DNA of 7,080 bases from an uncultured Pelagibacteraceae bacterium (lineage in GTDB: Bacteria; Pseudomonadota; Alphaproteobacteria; Pelagibacterales; Pelagibacteraceae): positions 1 through 7,080 of the forward strand of contig CAJXDV010000051.1 in NCBI GenBank assembly GCA_913052435.1, in the 5' to 3' direction. Shown here piece after piece: positions 1 through 6,718 of the stretch (positions are counted from its first letter, which is position 1; each line of letters starts with the position of its first letter). A program made the position numbers and the translations under genes. The notes below the pieces were generated by a model. The model saw only the letters and a program-made list of their open reading frames with translations, did not search any database and was not told the origin of the DNA.

Positions 1-134
1 TTGATAGATTTAAAATTTTTTAATTCATCATATATTGGAAGAACTGCTCCACCAGGATAGCCAAAGATATGACTAACTCCTTGATCCTGAAGACACTTAA
101 ATAGAATTTCAGCTCCTGAATATAATTTTGACAT
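1..134 (-). CDS. ilvB: Acetolactate synthase large subunit, N-terminal fragment (partial)
   Basis: Only about the first 44 codons lie in the window; the gene continues past the left edge. The reading frame starts [15 protein letters not shown] and contains [15 protein letters not shown]. This is the conserved N-terminal ThDP-binding start of acetohydroxyacid synthase large subunits, with the GYPGG turn and the following acidic helix. Known family role: condensation of two pyruvates to acetolactate, or pyruvate plus 2-ketobutyrate to acetohydroxybutyrate, the first common step of valine, leucine and isoleucine synthesis. The enzyme is cytoplasmic and works with the small regulatory subunit IlvH/IlvN, which would be expected further left. 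The ATG was chosen because it is the first in-frame ATG before the conserved motif. The gene begins 32 nt after the miaA stop on the same strand, so it could be read through from the hfl operon. A weak promoter-like pair also overlaps the gap. Confidence 0.9.
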   Translation of the reverse strand, partial: MSKLYSGAEILFKCLQDQGVSHIFGYPGGAVLPIYDELKNFKSI

Positions 135-140
135 TCAGTC

Positions 141-170
141 AATCTAGCTGAAGTTGTGCTCATTGGTCAA
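141..170 (-). promoter_or_regulatory. Possible weak promoter for ilvB at the miaA/ilvB junction
   Basis: On the minus strand TTGACC (165-170, overlapping the miaA stop codon) is followed after 18 nt by TAGATT (141-146). The second hexamer ends six bases before the ilvB ATG, so a transcript from it would be almost leaderless. The -35 matches sigma-70 consensus well, while the -10 matches at only four of six positions. In DNA this AT-rich such pairs arise by chance, and no leader peptide or attenuator is visible. Confidence 0.25.
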
Positions 171-1096
171 GTTTTTGAGCGACCAAATGATATTTTTTTT
201 AATAATTTATTTAGATCTTTGGGATTGGCTTTATGCCAGTTCATCATCTGACCTCTGGCCCATGTGCTTTGTCTTTTGGCATATTGCCTTGTTTTTATTG
301 AAATTTTTTCTTTTACTTCGTTTAAATCAGATTTTTTTTCAAGAAAATCTCTAATTTCCTTAATACCAATTATTTTATTTGAACTATTATCTTTCCTTAC
401 TTTTAGCTTTAATAGTTTTTTGACCTCTGCAATGGCTCCTTCTTTCAACATATGTTCTGTTCGCTTTGAAATACTGTCAACTAATTCTGGTCTAGGAAAA
501 TCGATATAAATTTTAAAAAAATCATCTTCAGTAAATTTTGATTTAGTATTTTTGAACCAATCAGTTAGTGATTTTTTTGTGTAAGATTTAACCTCATAAG
601 CTCTAATTGATCTTTGGACATCTGTGGAATTAATTTTATTAATTATTAATGGATCTAATTTGATTAATTGGTTAAAAAATTTTGTTTGGCCAATTTTTTT
701 TTGAAGAGATCGTATTCTGTCTCTATATTTAATTGGAATATTTGGAATTTTAACTAGACCGTCAGTTAAAGCTTTAAAATACAAACCAGTGCCTCCAACT
801 AGAATAGGTGTTTTTTTTCTTTTTTTAATTTCATTTATTTTTTGAATTGCAAGTTTTAACCAATTTCCAGTTGAAAATTTTTTTCTTACACTATGAAAAC
901 CATATAAATGATGTTTAATATTTTTATATTCTTTTATGTTTGGTCTTGTGGTTAATATTTTTAATTCTTTATAAATTTGCATGCTATCTGCATTAACAAT
1001 TTCACCGTTTATTCTTTTTGCTAGTTTGACTGAAAAGCTTGATTTTCCTGATGCGGTAGGACCTGAGATTAAAATTATTTTGGACTTAAGGTCCAT
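167..1096 (-). CDS. miaA: tRNA dimethylallyltransferase MiaA
   Basis: Transfers a dimethylallyl group from DMAPP to the N6 of A37 in tRNAs reading UNN codons (i6A37), which stabilises codon-anticodon pairing; cytoplasmic. The 309-residue length is normal for the family. Visible motifs are the P-loop GPTASGKS at residues 12-19, the NADSMQIY segment around 35-42 carrying the conserved Asp and Gln, VGGTGLYFKAL near residues 99-109, and the C-terminal TRQYAKRQ-TW motif that contacts tRNA. The start is the ATG that overlaps the stop of the upstream protease gene by one base (TAATG), indicating translational coupling within the hflK-to-ilvB run. All key motifs are intact. The sequence is unusually rich in Lys, Ile and Asn, as expected from low-GC coding bias. 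Confidence 0.96.
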   Translation of the reverse strand: MDLKSKIILISGPTASGKSSFSVKLAKRINGEIVNADSMQIYKELKILTTRPNIKEYKNIKHHLYGFHSVRKKFSTGNWLKLAIQKINEIKKRKKTPILVGGTGLYFKALTDGLVKIPNIPIKYRDRIRSLQKKIGQTKFFNQLIKLDPLIINKINSTDVQRSIRAYEVKSYTKKSLTDWFKNTKSKFTEDDFFKIYIDFPRPELVDSISKRTEHMLKEGAIAEVKKLLKLKVRKDNSSNKIIGIKEIRDFLEKKSDLNEVKEKISIKTRQYAKRQSTWARGQMMNWHKANPKDLNKLLKKISFGRSKT

Positions 1097-2505
1097 TAAT
1101 CTAATTTAACACCAATATATCTTCTTTGATTTCGATTGTTATAAATTGCTATTAATAATGTTTTTTCTGGACTTCTTAATGTCATTTTAACAATATTATC
1201 AAGGTCACCAATAGTATTAATTTTTCTCTTTTGTGCTTCAACGATAATATCATTTACTTGAAGGTAGTTAATGGGGCTGTCTTGTTCAATTTTTGTAATT
1301 ACAACTCCATTTGTTCCTTTTGGTAATTTTCTTTCTTCAACATCTTTTTTATCTAATAATCGAACTGTAATTTTTAAACCTTCAATTTTATTTTCTTTTG
1401 GTTTTTCGGTAACGGTACCTTGTGATTTAAAGTCATCAGAAGTTTCTAGTCTACCAAGTATAATATCTTTTGTTATCTCTCTTCTATTTCGCCAAACTTT
1501 TACTTTCACTTTTTTACCAACTTCTGTTTCAGCAACAATTCTAGGCAACTCACTCATCTCATTAATTAATTTACCATCAAATTCTAAAATAATATCACCA
1601 GCTTTTATTCCTGCCTTATCGGATGGACTATTATCCGCAACACTTGCAACTAATGCCCCTCTGGGTCTGTCTAATTTTTCAACTTCTGCAATTTCTTTGC
1701 TGACTCTTTGAATTCTAACACCTAGCCAACCTCTTTTGGTTTCGCCAAATTCAATTAATTGATTAATTACTTTTTTTGCACTATTTGATGGAATTGCAAA
1801 ACCAATTCCACTGCTTGCTCCAGAAGGACTAAGTATTGCAGTATTTATACCTACAACATCACCATCTATGTTAAACAAAGGTCCGCCTGAATTTCCTTGG
1901 TTTATAGATGCATCAGTTTGAATATAATCTTCATATCTTGATAATCCGATACTTCTATTTCTTGCTGAAATAATTCCAGCTGTTACAGTGCCGCCTAATC
2001 CAAAAGGATTTCCAATTGCTACAACCCAATCACCAATTCTTGCATCATCAGAGTTTCCAAATTTAACAGGTTTGAATTTTTCGTCAGACTCAATTTGTAA
2101 AACAGCTATATCCATACCTGAATCAGATCCAAGAACTTTTGCTTTAAAATCTTTTTCACCATTTACTCTTACAACGATATCTTCCGCACTTTGAATGACG
2201 TGGTTGTTTGTTATCACTATCCCTTTTTCATCAATAATAAATCCAGATCCAAGAGCACTGGTTTTTCTTTGTTGAGGAGCGCCAAAATCTCTGAACATAT
2301 CTTCAAAGGGAGATCCTGGAGGAAACTGAAATGGAAACGGGTTAGATCGTGTTGTTATTATTGTTGTTGTTGAAATATTTACAACGGACGGGATTAATTT
2401 TTCAGCAAGATCTGCAAAAGATGAAGGAATATCTTTTGTGTTTGCTGCAAAAGAAAAATTTATTGAAACAATTAATATTAAAAAAAATTTTAAATACTTT
2501 TTCAT
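1096..2505 (-). CDS. degP: Periplasmic Do/HtrA-family serine protease (DegP/DegQ type)
   Basis: An envelope protease that degrades or holds misfolded periplasmic proteins. From the ATG at 2505 it is 469 residues. It has a signal peptide (MKKYLKFFLILIVSINFSFA, likely cut before ANT), a trypsin-like domain with His in VITNNHVI (~102), Asp in GMDIAVLQ (~132) and Ser in INQGNSGGPL (~206), then two PDZ domains at about 258-352 and 373-463. The stretch of Pro and Phe after the first strand (RSNPFPFQF) resembles the LA loop. Start choice: an in-frame TTG five codons upstream would give a longer ORF, but the ATG at 2505 forms an ATGA overlap with the upstream DUF2065 stop and opens directly into a normal signal peptide. 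It ends in a TAATG overlap with miaA. Whether it behaves as DegP, DegQ or MucD cannot be told from sequence alone. Sitting beside hflKC it fits an envelope quality-control group. Confidence 0.95.
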   Translation of the reverse strand: MKKYLKFFLILIVSINFSFAANTKDIPSSFADLAEKLIPSVVNISTTTIITTRSNPFPFQFPPGSPFEDMFRDFGAPQQRKTSALGSGFIIDEKGIVITNNHVIQSAEDIVVRVNGEKDFKAKVLGSDSGMDIAVLQIESDEKFKPVKFGNSDDARIGDWVVAIGNPFGLGGTVTAGIISARNRSIGLSRYEDYIQTDASINQGNSGGPLFNIDGDVVGINTAILSPSGASSGIGFAIPSNSAKKVINQLIEFGETKRGWLGVRIQRVSKEIAEVEKLDRPRGALVASVADNSPSDKAGIKAGDIILEFDGKLINEMSELPRIVAETEVGKKVKVKVWRNRREITKDIILGRLETSDDFKSQGTVTEKPKENKIEGLKITVRLLDKKDVEERKLPKGTNGVVITKIEQDSPINYLQVNDIIVEAQKRKINTIGDLDNIVKMTLRSPEKTLLIAIYNNRNQRRYIGVKLD

Positions 2506-2687
2506 CCTTTTAAGTACCAAATAATAATAAATCCTATAATTGCAAATACCATTCCGCCTGTTCTTAACTGACTGTCATTCACTTCATTTAATTTTTGTAA
2601 CATACTTTTCATTTTTGATGGAAATAAGGCGTACAATATCCCTTCTATAAATAAGAAGAGACCAAAAGCTATGATCAATTCCTTCAT
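2502..2687 (-). CDS. Small DUF2065 inner-membrane protein (YjeT-like)
   Basis: A 61-residue protein with two hydrophobic helices (about residues 3-21 and 45-58) joined by a short polar segment containing Lys and Asn. The pattern of FxxFIEGxxYALFPxxxK in the first half and LRxxGMxxxxxGxxIIW in the second matches DUF2065, of which E. coli YjeT is the family member I recall. That gene also sits immediately downstream of hflC, so the neighbourhood supports the call. The molecular function is unknown; association with the HflKC/FtsH complex is only inferred from conserved gene order. It starts 9 nt after hflC stops and its TGA overlaps the protease ATG (ATGA), so it is probably translated as part of the operon. 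No strong ribosome-binding site is visible ahead of it. Confidence 0.85.
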   Translation of the reverse strand: MKELIIAFGLFLFIEGILYALFPSKMKSMLQKLNEVNDSQLRTGGMVFAIIGFIIIWYLKG

Positions 2688-2696
2688 GATAAAAGA

Positions 2697-3566
2697 TTAT
2701 CTTGTTTTAGGTTTTAAATTTCCAAAAAATTTAAAAAATTCATTATCTGGAGAAAGTATCAAAGATGTTTCCCCTCCAATTAGAGATGTTTCGTAGGCTT
2801 GCATTGCTCGATAGAATGCAAAGAACTCTGGATCTCGACCAAAAGCATCAGCGAAAATTTTGTTTCTTTGGCCGTCACCTTCTCCTTTCATGATCTCTGA
2901 TTTTTTTTGTGCCTCTGCTAAAATTACAGTTACTTCTTTATCTGCAGTGGAAGTGATAGTTACTGCCATTTCAGCACCTTTTGCTCTAAATTCTTTAGCT
3001 TCTCTTTCCCTTTCGGTTTGCATTCTTCTATATATCGCTTCACTGTTAGCCTGTGGAAGGTCGGCTCTTTTAATTCTTACATCTACAATTTTAATTCCAA
3101 AGTTTTCAGCTTCATTATTTACACCTTCTTGAATTAAAGACATTTGTTTTGATCTATCTTCAGACAATAATGTTTGTAATTCCTGTCTACCTAAAACGTT
3201 TCTTATTCTTGAATTTATGATTGTTGCTAATCTTGATCTTGCAACTCTCTCATTACCAACTGAAATATAGAATTTTAATGGATCTATAATTTGAAACCTT
3301 GCAAAAGCATCAACAATCAAACGTTTTTGGTCAGATGCAATTACTTCTTCAGGTGGAGTATCTAAATTCAAAATTCTTTTATCTAAAAATACTACGTTTT
3401 GAATAAATGGAATTTTAAAGTTTAGACCAGGTTTTGAAATAATTTTTTTTGGATCACCAAATTGTAAAACAATTGCTTGATTAACTTCTTTTACTATAAA
3501 CACAGAAAAGAAAATTACCGCAGCAGCAACGATTATTAATGGTAATAAAAATTTTCCAACTTTCAT
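2697..3566 (-). CDS. hflC: HflC, SPFH/band-7 membrane protein, FtsH modulator
   Basis: Partner of HflK in the large inner-membrane HflKC assembly that encloses and modulates the AAA protease FtsH. The 289 residues begin with a single transmembrane segment (about 5-25). The SPFH/prohibitin-type domain follows (IVLQFGDPKKIISKPGLNFKIP, then LDTPPEEVIASDQKRLIVDAFARF), then a charged coiled-coil-like stretch rich in Arg, Glu and Ala (RRMQTEREREAKEFRAKGAE). The C-terminal part has the HflC-typical GEGDGQRNKIFADAFGRDPEFFAFYRAMQAYE. Known topology places the bulk of the protein in the periplasm. Its ATG overlaps the hflK stop by one base (TAATG), consistent with equimolar coupled synthesis of the two subunits. 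No missing or broken motif was seen. Confidence 0.96.
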   Translation of the reverse strand: MKVGKFLLPLIIVAAAVIFFSVFIVKEVNQAIVLQFGDPKKIISKPGLNFKIPFIQNVVFLDKRILNLDTPPEEVIASDQKRLIVDAFARFQIIDPLKFYISVGNERVARSRLATIINSRIRNVLGRQELQTLLSEDRSKQMSLIQEGVNNEAENFGIKIVDVRIKRADLPQANSEAIYRRMQTEREREAKEFRAKGAEMAVTITSTADKEVTVILAEAQKKSEIMKGEGDGQRNKIFADAFGRDPEFFAFYRAMQAYETSLIGGETSLILSPDNEFFKFFGNLKPKTR

Positions 3567-4648
3567 TAATTTGTACCTGTTTGTAGTTCTTTTAATGGCA
3601 AATATGGAACAACTCCTGATCCTGCGTTTTTATCAATTATAATTTTATTAATATCTGCCAATACTTTTTCCATTGTCTCCAAAAACATTCTTTCTTGCGT
3701 AACCTGTTTTGCTTTTGCATATTCATTGTAAATTGCAAGGAACCTGCTTGCTTCACCTTCTGATTTTGCGACCACTTGTTTTTTATAAGCTTCTGCAGCT
3801 TGTAAAATTCTTGCAGCTTCTCCTCGTGCTCTTGGGATCACATCATTGGAATATGCTTCTGCTTCATTTTTAGATCTTTCCATGTCTGCTCTTGCGGCCT
3901 GAACATCTCTAAATGCATCGATCACTTGATCTGGTGGATCGGCTTTTTGGGTTTGTACCTGTGTAATTTGAATACCACTATTGTATTCGTCTAGAATTTG
4001 TTGAATTATTTCTTCAGTATCATTTTCAATTACAGATCTTCCTTCTGTTAGTATTGGTTGAATTTTTGATCTTGCAATTACTTCTCTCATAGCTGTTTCT
4101 GCTGCAGCTTTCACCGTTCCTTCTGGATCTTGAATTCTAAATAAAAATTTTCCAGCATCTTTGATTACCCAAAAAACTGAAAAGTCGATATTTACAATAT
4201 TTTCGTCTCCAGTTAACATTAAGCTTTCTTCCGGCACATCAGCAACACCGCCTGATGTAAATCCACTATCTCTTTCTGATCTAAAACCAATATCTATTCT
4301 ATTAACTTTTGTAACTTTCGGAGTTATCACATTCTCAATTGGATAGGGTAAATGATAATTAAGTCCTGGTTGAGTGGTGTTTATAAATTTTCCAAATCTT
4401 AAAACTACACCCTGTTCATCTGGCAATACTCTATATAGACCACTTAATGCCCAAATAATTATTAAGATGATTAGACCAAATAAAATTGGTTTCTTTCCAC
4501 CTTTTCCGCCACCAATAAATTTGTTAATTGTATTTTGAATTTTTTTTACGAGTTCATCTATATCAGGCGGAGTGGGTCCTCTTCTAAATCCACCATTGCC
4601 ACCTCCTGGAGAGCTACCCCATGGACTTTGATTTTTGAAATCGCTCAT
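3566..4648 (-). CDS. hflK: HflK, SPFH/band-7 membrane protein, FtsH modulator
   Basis: First gene of the minus-strand run and partner of HflC. The 360 residues start with a Gly/Pro-rich cytoplasmic tail (PWGSSPGGGNGGFRRGPTPPDIDEL) that is characteristic of HflK and distinguishes it from HflC. One transmembrane helix lies at about 54-73. The SPFH domain follows (VLPDEQGVVLRFGKF, PGLNYHLPYPIE, MLTGDENIVNIDFSVFW), then an Ala/Glu/Arg-rich helical region at about 245-310 for oligomer packing. The family forms a heteromeric cage with HflC around FtsH and affects turnover of membrane proteins. The start ATG is the first codon giving the conserved MSDFKNQSPWG-type beginning. It lies only about ten bases after a putative -10 hexamer, so the message may be nearly leaderless. 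Downstream genes hflC, DUF2065, the protease and miaA follow without gaps. Confidence 0.96.
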   Translation of the reverse strand: MSDFKNQSPWGSSPGGGNGGFRRGPTPPDIDELVKKIQNTINKFIGGGKGGKKPILFGLIILIIIWALSGLYRVLPDEQGVVLRFGKFINTTQPGLNYHLPYPIENVITPKVTKVNRIDIGFRSERDSGFTSGGVADVPEESLMLTGDENIVNIDFSVFWVIKDAGKFLFRIQDPEGTVKAAAETAMREVIARSKIQPILTEGRSVIENDTEEIIQQILDEYNSGIQITQVQTQKADPPDQVIDAFRDVQAARADMERSKNEAEAYSNDVIPRARGEAARILQAAEAYKKQVVAKSEGEASRFLAIYNEYAKAKQVTQERMFLETMEKVLADINKIIIDKNAGSGVVPYLPLKELQTGTN

Positions 4649-4663
4649 ACGACATTGTATATA
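4635..4663 (+). promoter_or_regulatory. Putative mrp promoter in the divergent spacer
   Basis: TTGAAA (4635-4640, inside the hflK 5' end) and TATATA (4658-4663) are separated by 17 nt, a good sigma-70 geometry on the plus strand. Initiation would fall near 4670, about 30 nt before the mrp GTG and almost on top of an ATG at 4672 that opens a ten-codon reading frame. It is supported only by consensus match and by being in the only intergenic space available. Confidence 0.45.
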
Positions 4664-4685
4664 GTGTCTTTATGACTAAAAACAA
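4658..4685 (-). promoter_or_regulatory. Putative hflK operon promoter sharing its -10 with mrp
   Basis: Reading leftwards, TTGTTT (4680-4685) and TATATA (4658-4663) are 16 nt apart. TATATA is its own reverse complement, so the same hexamer can serve as the -10 of both divergent genes. Initiation near 4651 would leave only about three bases before the hflK ATG. The -35 matches consensus only partly, so this is a consensus-based inference. Confidence 0.4.
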
Positions 4686-4704
4686 GCTAATGATAATCTT
4701 GTGA
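4672..4704 (+). other. Possible ten-codon leader reading frame coupled to mrp
   Basis: ATG at 4672 opens [10 protein letters not shown] and stops at a TGA that overlaps the mrp GTG start by two bases (GTGA junction). mrp has no clear Shine-Dalgarno sequence, so reinitiation from this mini-frame is one way its GTG could be used. A frame this short can occur by chance, and nothing shows that the peptide itself matters. Confidence 0.2.
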
Positions 4705-5525
4705 GTGACAATAAAGTAGGTATAAGTGACACAATGAAAGCAAAAACTGAACCAAAAAGCTTTCAAAAAAACCCTATTTCAGGAACAAAATTTACAATAG
4801 CAATTTCTAGTGCAAAAGGCGGTGTAGGCAAATCTACTTTTGCTACAAATTTTGCCTTAGCATTAAAAAAAATTGGATGCAAAGTAGGTCTGCTTGATGC
4901 GGATATTTATGGACCATCTTTACAAAAATTATTTTCAATAAATGAAAAGCCAGAAAGTGACGGACAGATGTTAAAACCAATTTCAAAATATGACATACAA
5001 TGTATGTCTATTGGTTTCTTAACAGAAGAACAAACACCCATGATTTGGCGAGGACCCATGGTAACAAGCGCTATTAAAACATTTACTCAAAAAGTTAAAT
5101 GGCAAGATCTAGACTTTATAATTGTTGATATGCCACCTGGAACTGGGGATACACAACTAACTTTTGCTCAGGAAATAAATATGGATGGTGTAATTATAGT
5201 GTCTACTCCACAAGAGCTAGCTCTACAAGATGTTAAACGTGGAATTAGAATGTTTGATAAATTAAAAGTTAAAATTATTGGACTAGTTGACAACATGAGT
5301 CACTTTATAGGAGATGATGGAAAGAAATATGCAATTTTTGGTGAAGGTGGGGTTAAAAAAACTGCAAAGGAGTTTCAAAAAGAATTTATAGGAGAAATTC
5401 CTATTAATCCTGAAGTTGGCAAACAAGGCGATCTTGGAACGCCAATTGTAGAAAGTAAGCCCGATCATGAAATTTCAAAAATTTATCTGGGGCTTGCTGA
5501 AAAAATTAAATCAATCTATCTTTAA
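4701..5525 (+). CDS. mrp: Mrp/ApbC-type P-loop ATPase, Fe-S cluster carrier (short, CxxC-less form)
   Basis: A cytoplasmic ParA/MinD-superfamily ATPase; the family carries Fe-S clusters to apo-proteins (ApbC in bacteria, Nbp35/Ind1 in eukaryotes). Residues 39-46 are the deviant Walker [19 protein letters not shown] (64-73), WRGPMV (116-121) and [11 protein letters not shown] (140-150) are the standard Mrp signatures, and NMSHF and IFGEGG follow. Two family features are absent. There is no N-terminal MIP18/DUF59 domain, with only about 30 polar residues before the core. The CPxCG expected after NMSxF is replaced by GDDG (204-207), so no C-terminal cluster-bridging cysteines are present. The start is a GTG without a clear Shine-Dalgarno sequence; an internal ATG at 4734 (codon 12) is a possible alternative. 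The 3' end overlaps convergent thyX by 20 bp. Confidence 0.93.
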   Translation: MSDNKVGISDTMKAKTEPKSFQKNPISGTKFTIAISSAKGGVGKSTFATNFALALKKIGCKVGLLDADIYGPSLQKLFSINEKPESDGQMLKPISKYDIQCMSIGFLTEEQTPMIWRGPMVTSAIKTFTQKVKWQDLDFIIVDMPPGTGDTQLTFAQEINMDGVIIVSTPQELALQDVKRGIRMFDKLKVKIIGLVDNMSHFIGDDGKKYAIFGEGGVKKTAKEFQKEFIGEIPINPEVGKQGDLGTPIVESKPDHEISKIYLGLAEKIKSIYL

Positions 5526-6453
5526 GATCAAAAACCTCCATTAATTCATTCCATTCTCTTTTGGAAAGTCCAGATTGTTCAGCTGAAACTTGTTCTCCTT
5601 TAATTAAATTTTGAATTACAGATTTTCCTTTTGCTGAAACTTCTGTTCCACCAACTCTATAATCCAAAAAAGCTTCATAAGTTATGGGCACCCATCTCTT
5701 AACAGTATCCAACATTGCATCTGCATAAGCTCTAATTTCAAATTGAGCATGATGATCTGCTCGAAGTCTTAAAAAATTCATCAAATTTAGTAAATCAGTT
5801 TTCCAATACCATTGTGTATATGTGTTTAAAGTTAGGTTCATTCTAGCAAGCTCTCTTGCAAGTCCTACCTCTTTGTCATCTATAACCGATCCATCGTAGC
5901 GTTCATTCAACATCATTTCATAGTTGCTATAAGTTTGTTCAGCATCACTTTTTAATAATTCTAAAACTTTTTTTGCTTGCTCACCTTCAAGAATTTCTCC
6001 TCTTCCTTGTCTGTTGATTTGAGATTGAGCCGCTAAATTTTCTGGTGCAGGCAAATAAAATTCTTTATCTAATATTGAATATCTTGCAGAGTATTCATTC
6101 ACGTTTGCTGTTCGGTGTCTAATCCATTGTCGAGCAATAAAAATTGGAAGTTTGACATGATATTTTATTTCACACATCTCAAAAGGAGTGCTATGCCAGT
6201 GTCTCATTAAATATTTAATCAAACCAGCATCAGTTGAAACTTTTTTTGTTCCTTTGCCATAGGATACTCTTGCTGCTTGGACAATAGATGTGTCATTGCC
6301 CATGTAGTCAACCACTCTTATAAAACCATGGTCCAATATAGGAATTGCCTCATAGAGTATTTTTTCTAGCTCAGGTGCAGTTACTCTTTTTGTTTTATTC
6401 TCTTGGGACTGTTGGTCTTTTATTTCTTTGGCTTGTTCTGTGGTTAATTTCAT
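5506..6453 (-). CDS. thyX: FAD-dependent thymidylate synthase ThyX
   Basis: Makes dTMP from dUMP using methylene-tetrahydrofolate as carbon donor and reduced FAD as reductant, replacing ThyA; cytoplasmic homotetramer. The 315 residues contain the diagnostic RHRx7S motif as [11 protein letters not shown] (Arg112 to Ser122). Also visible are the upstream [11 protein letters not shown] and [23 protein letters not shown] segments, and later [25 protein letters not shown] with flavin- and nucleotide-contacting residues. The first 25-30 residues are a charged extension before the ThyX fold. The C-terminal tail ([19 protein letters not shown]) is longer than in the short ThyX forms of thermophiles. 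The ATG was chosen as the first ATG of the open frame; no Shine-Dalgarno sequence precedes it. The gene is monocistronic, facing mrp tail to tail and ssrA head to head. Confidence 0.96.
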   Translation of the reverse strand: MKLTTEQAKEIKDQQSQENKTKRVTAPELEKILYEAIPILDHGFIRVVDYMGNDTSIVQAARVSYGKGTKKVSTDAGLIKYLMRHWHSTPFEMCEIKYHVKLPIFIARQWIRHRTANVNEYSARYSILDKEFYLPAPENLAAQSQINRQGRGEILEGEQAKKVLELLKSDAEQTYSNYEMMLNERYDGSVIDDKEVGLARELARMNLTLNTYTQWYWKTDLLNLMNFLRLRADHHAQFEIRAYADAMLDTVKRWVPITYEAFLDYRVGGTEVSAKGKSVIQNLIKGEQVSAEQSGLSKREWNELMEVFDLKDRLI

Positions 6454-6463
6454 TAAAAATTTA

Positions 6464-6491
6464 TTGAATATGTTTAAATTGGTTTTATATT
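6464..6491 (+). promoter_or_regulatory. Putative ssrA promoter in the thyX-ssrA divergent spacer
   Basis: TTGAAT (6464-6469), a 16-nt spacer and TATATT (6486-6491) on the plus strand would start transcription near 6498, matching the first predicted helix of the acceptor segment. On the other strand a weaker pair for thyX, TTGGAA (6505-6510) and TATAAA (6484-6489), overlaps the same -10 area with a short 15-nt spacer. This rests on consensus and position only. Confidence 0.4.
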
Positions 6492-6497
6492 AATAAT

Positions 6498-6577
6498 GTT
6501 GGTTTTCCAACTATGACGATAAACGAATTTCGTAATAACCATTACGGACGTGGGGGCAGTACCCACCACCTCCACCA
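6498..6577 (+). other. ssrA: tmRNA acceptor segment
   Basis: This piece would carry the alanine in the processed two-piece molecule. Its 3' end is defined by the encoded CCA. AACGAA (6522-6527) and AATAAC (6534-6539) are complementary to TTCGTT (6630-6635) and GTTATT (6622-6627) of the coding segment. Together they predict the long helix that joins the two pieces below the tRNA-like domain. The exact mature 5' end cannot be seen. Confidence 0.75.
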
Positions 6578-6589
6578 ATTTCAACTTAA
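6578..6589 (+). other. tmRNA intervening segment removed on maturation
   Basis: Twelve bases lie between the encoded CCA of the acceptor segment and the first G of the coding segment. In two-piece tmRNAs this internal loop is excised, with RNase P expected to cut at the 5' side of GGGGGTG. The short length is compatible with a simple hairpin loop capping the acceptor stem. Confidence 0.75.
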
Positions 6590-6671
6590 GGGGGTGAATT
6601 AGGATCGACGGATGTCTAAAAGTTATTCTTTCGTTCGGTATTGTTCCGCCGTGAAGGGCTAATTTATAAAT

Positions 6672-6701
6672 GCTAACGAAAGTTATGCACTTGCAGCTTA
6701 A
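6672..6701 (+). other. tmRNA proteolysis-tag reading frame, ANESYALAA
   Basis: GCT resume codon followed by codons for NESYALAA and a TAA stop. The tag has the usual AN start and the hydrophobic ALAA end recognised by ClpXP and related proteases. At nine encoded residues it is short compared with the Caulobacter tag, and its end resembles the enterobacterial ALAA more than the Caulobacter AVAA. Placement downstream of a 5' tRNA-like half and a hairpin/pseudoknot region fits the family. Confidence 0.9.
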
Positions 6702-6718
6702 TTAATTTATTAATTAAG
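6697..6718 (+). repeat. Perfect 10-bp inverted repeat over the tag stop codon
   Basis: CTTAATTAAT and ATTAATTAAG are separated by two T residues. The stem can extend outward by a G-U and an A-T pair. It contains the tag TAA at 6699-6701 and probably forms the AT-rich tmRNA helix downstream of the tag frame. It is too internal, with no following T-run, to be read as a terminator. Confidence 0.8.

Noticed and set aside
20..163. A 47-codon minus-strand frame starting [10 protein letters not shown] just after the miaA stop and overlapping ilvB out of frame.
   Set aside because: Most of it lies inside the ilvB coding sequence, whose frame has unmistakable family motifs. No ribosome-binding site or recognisable feature supports it.
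1271..2373. Several plus-strand open frames of 60-146 codons opposite the protease gene.
   Set aside because: They are antisense to a gene with a full catalytic triad and two PDZ domains. They are rich in Ser, Phe and Leu, as expected for the complement of Lys/Glu-rich coding DNA, and show no family motif.
2506..2520. An upstream TTG start for the Do protease, adding five residues (MVLKR).
   Set aside because: The ATG at 2505 makes an ATGA overlap with the upstream gene and gives a cleaner signal peptide; TTG has no better ribosome-binding site.
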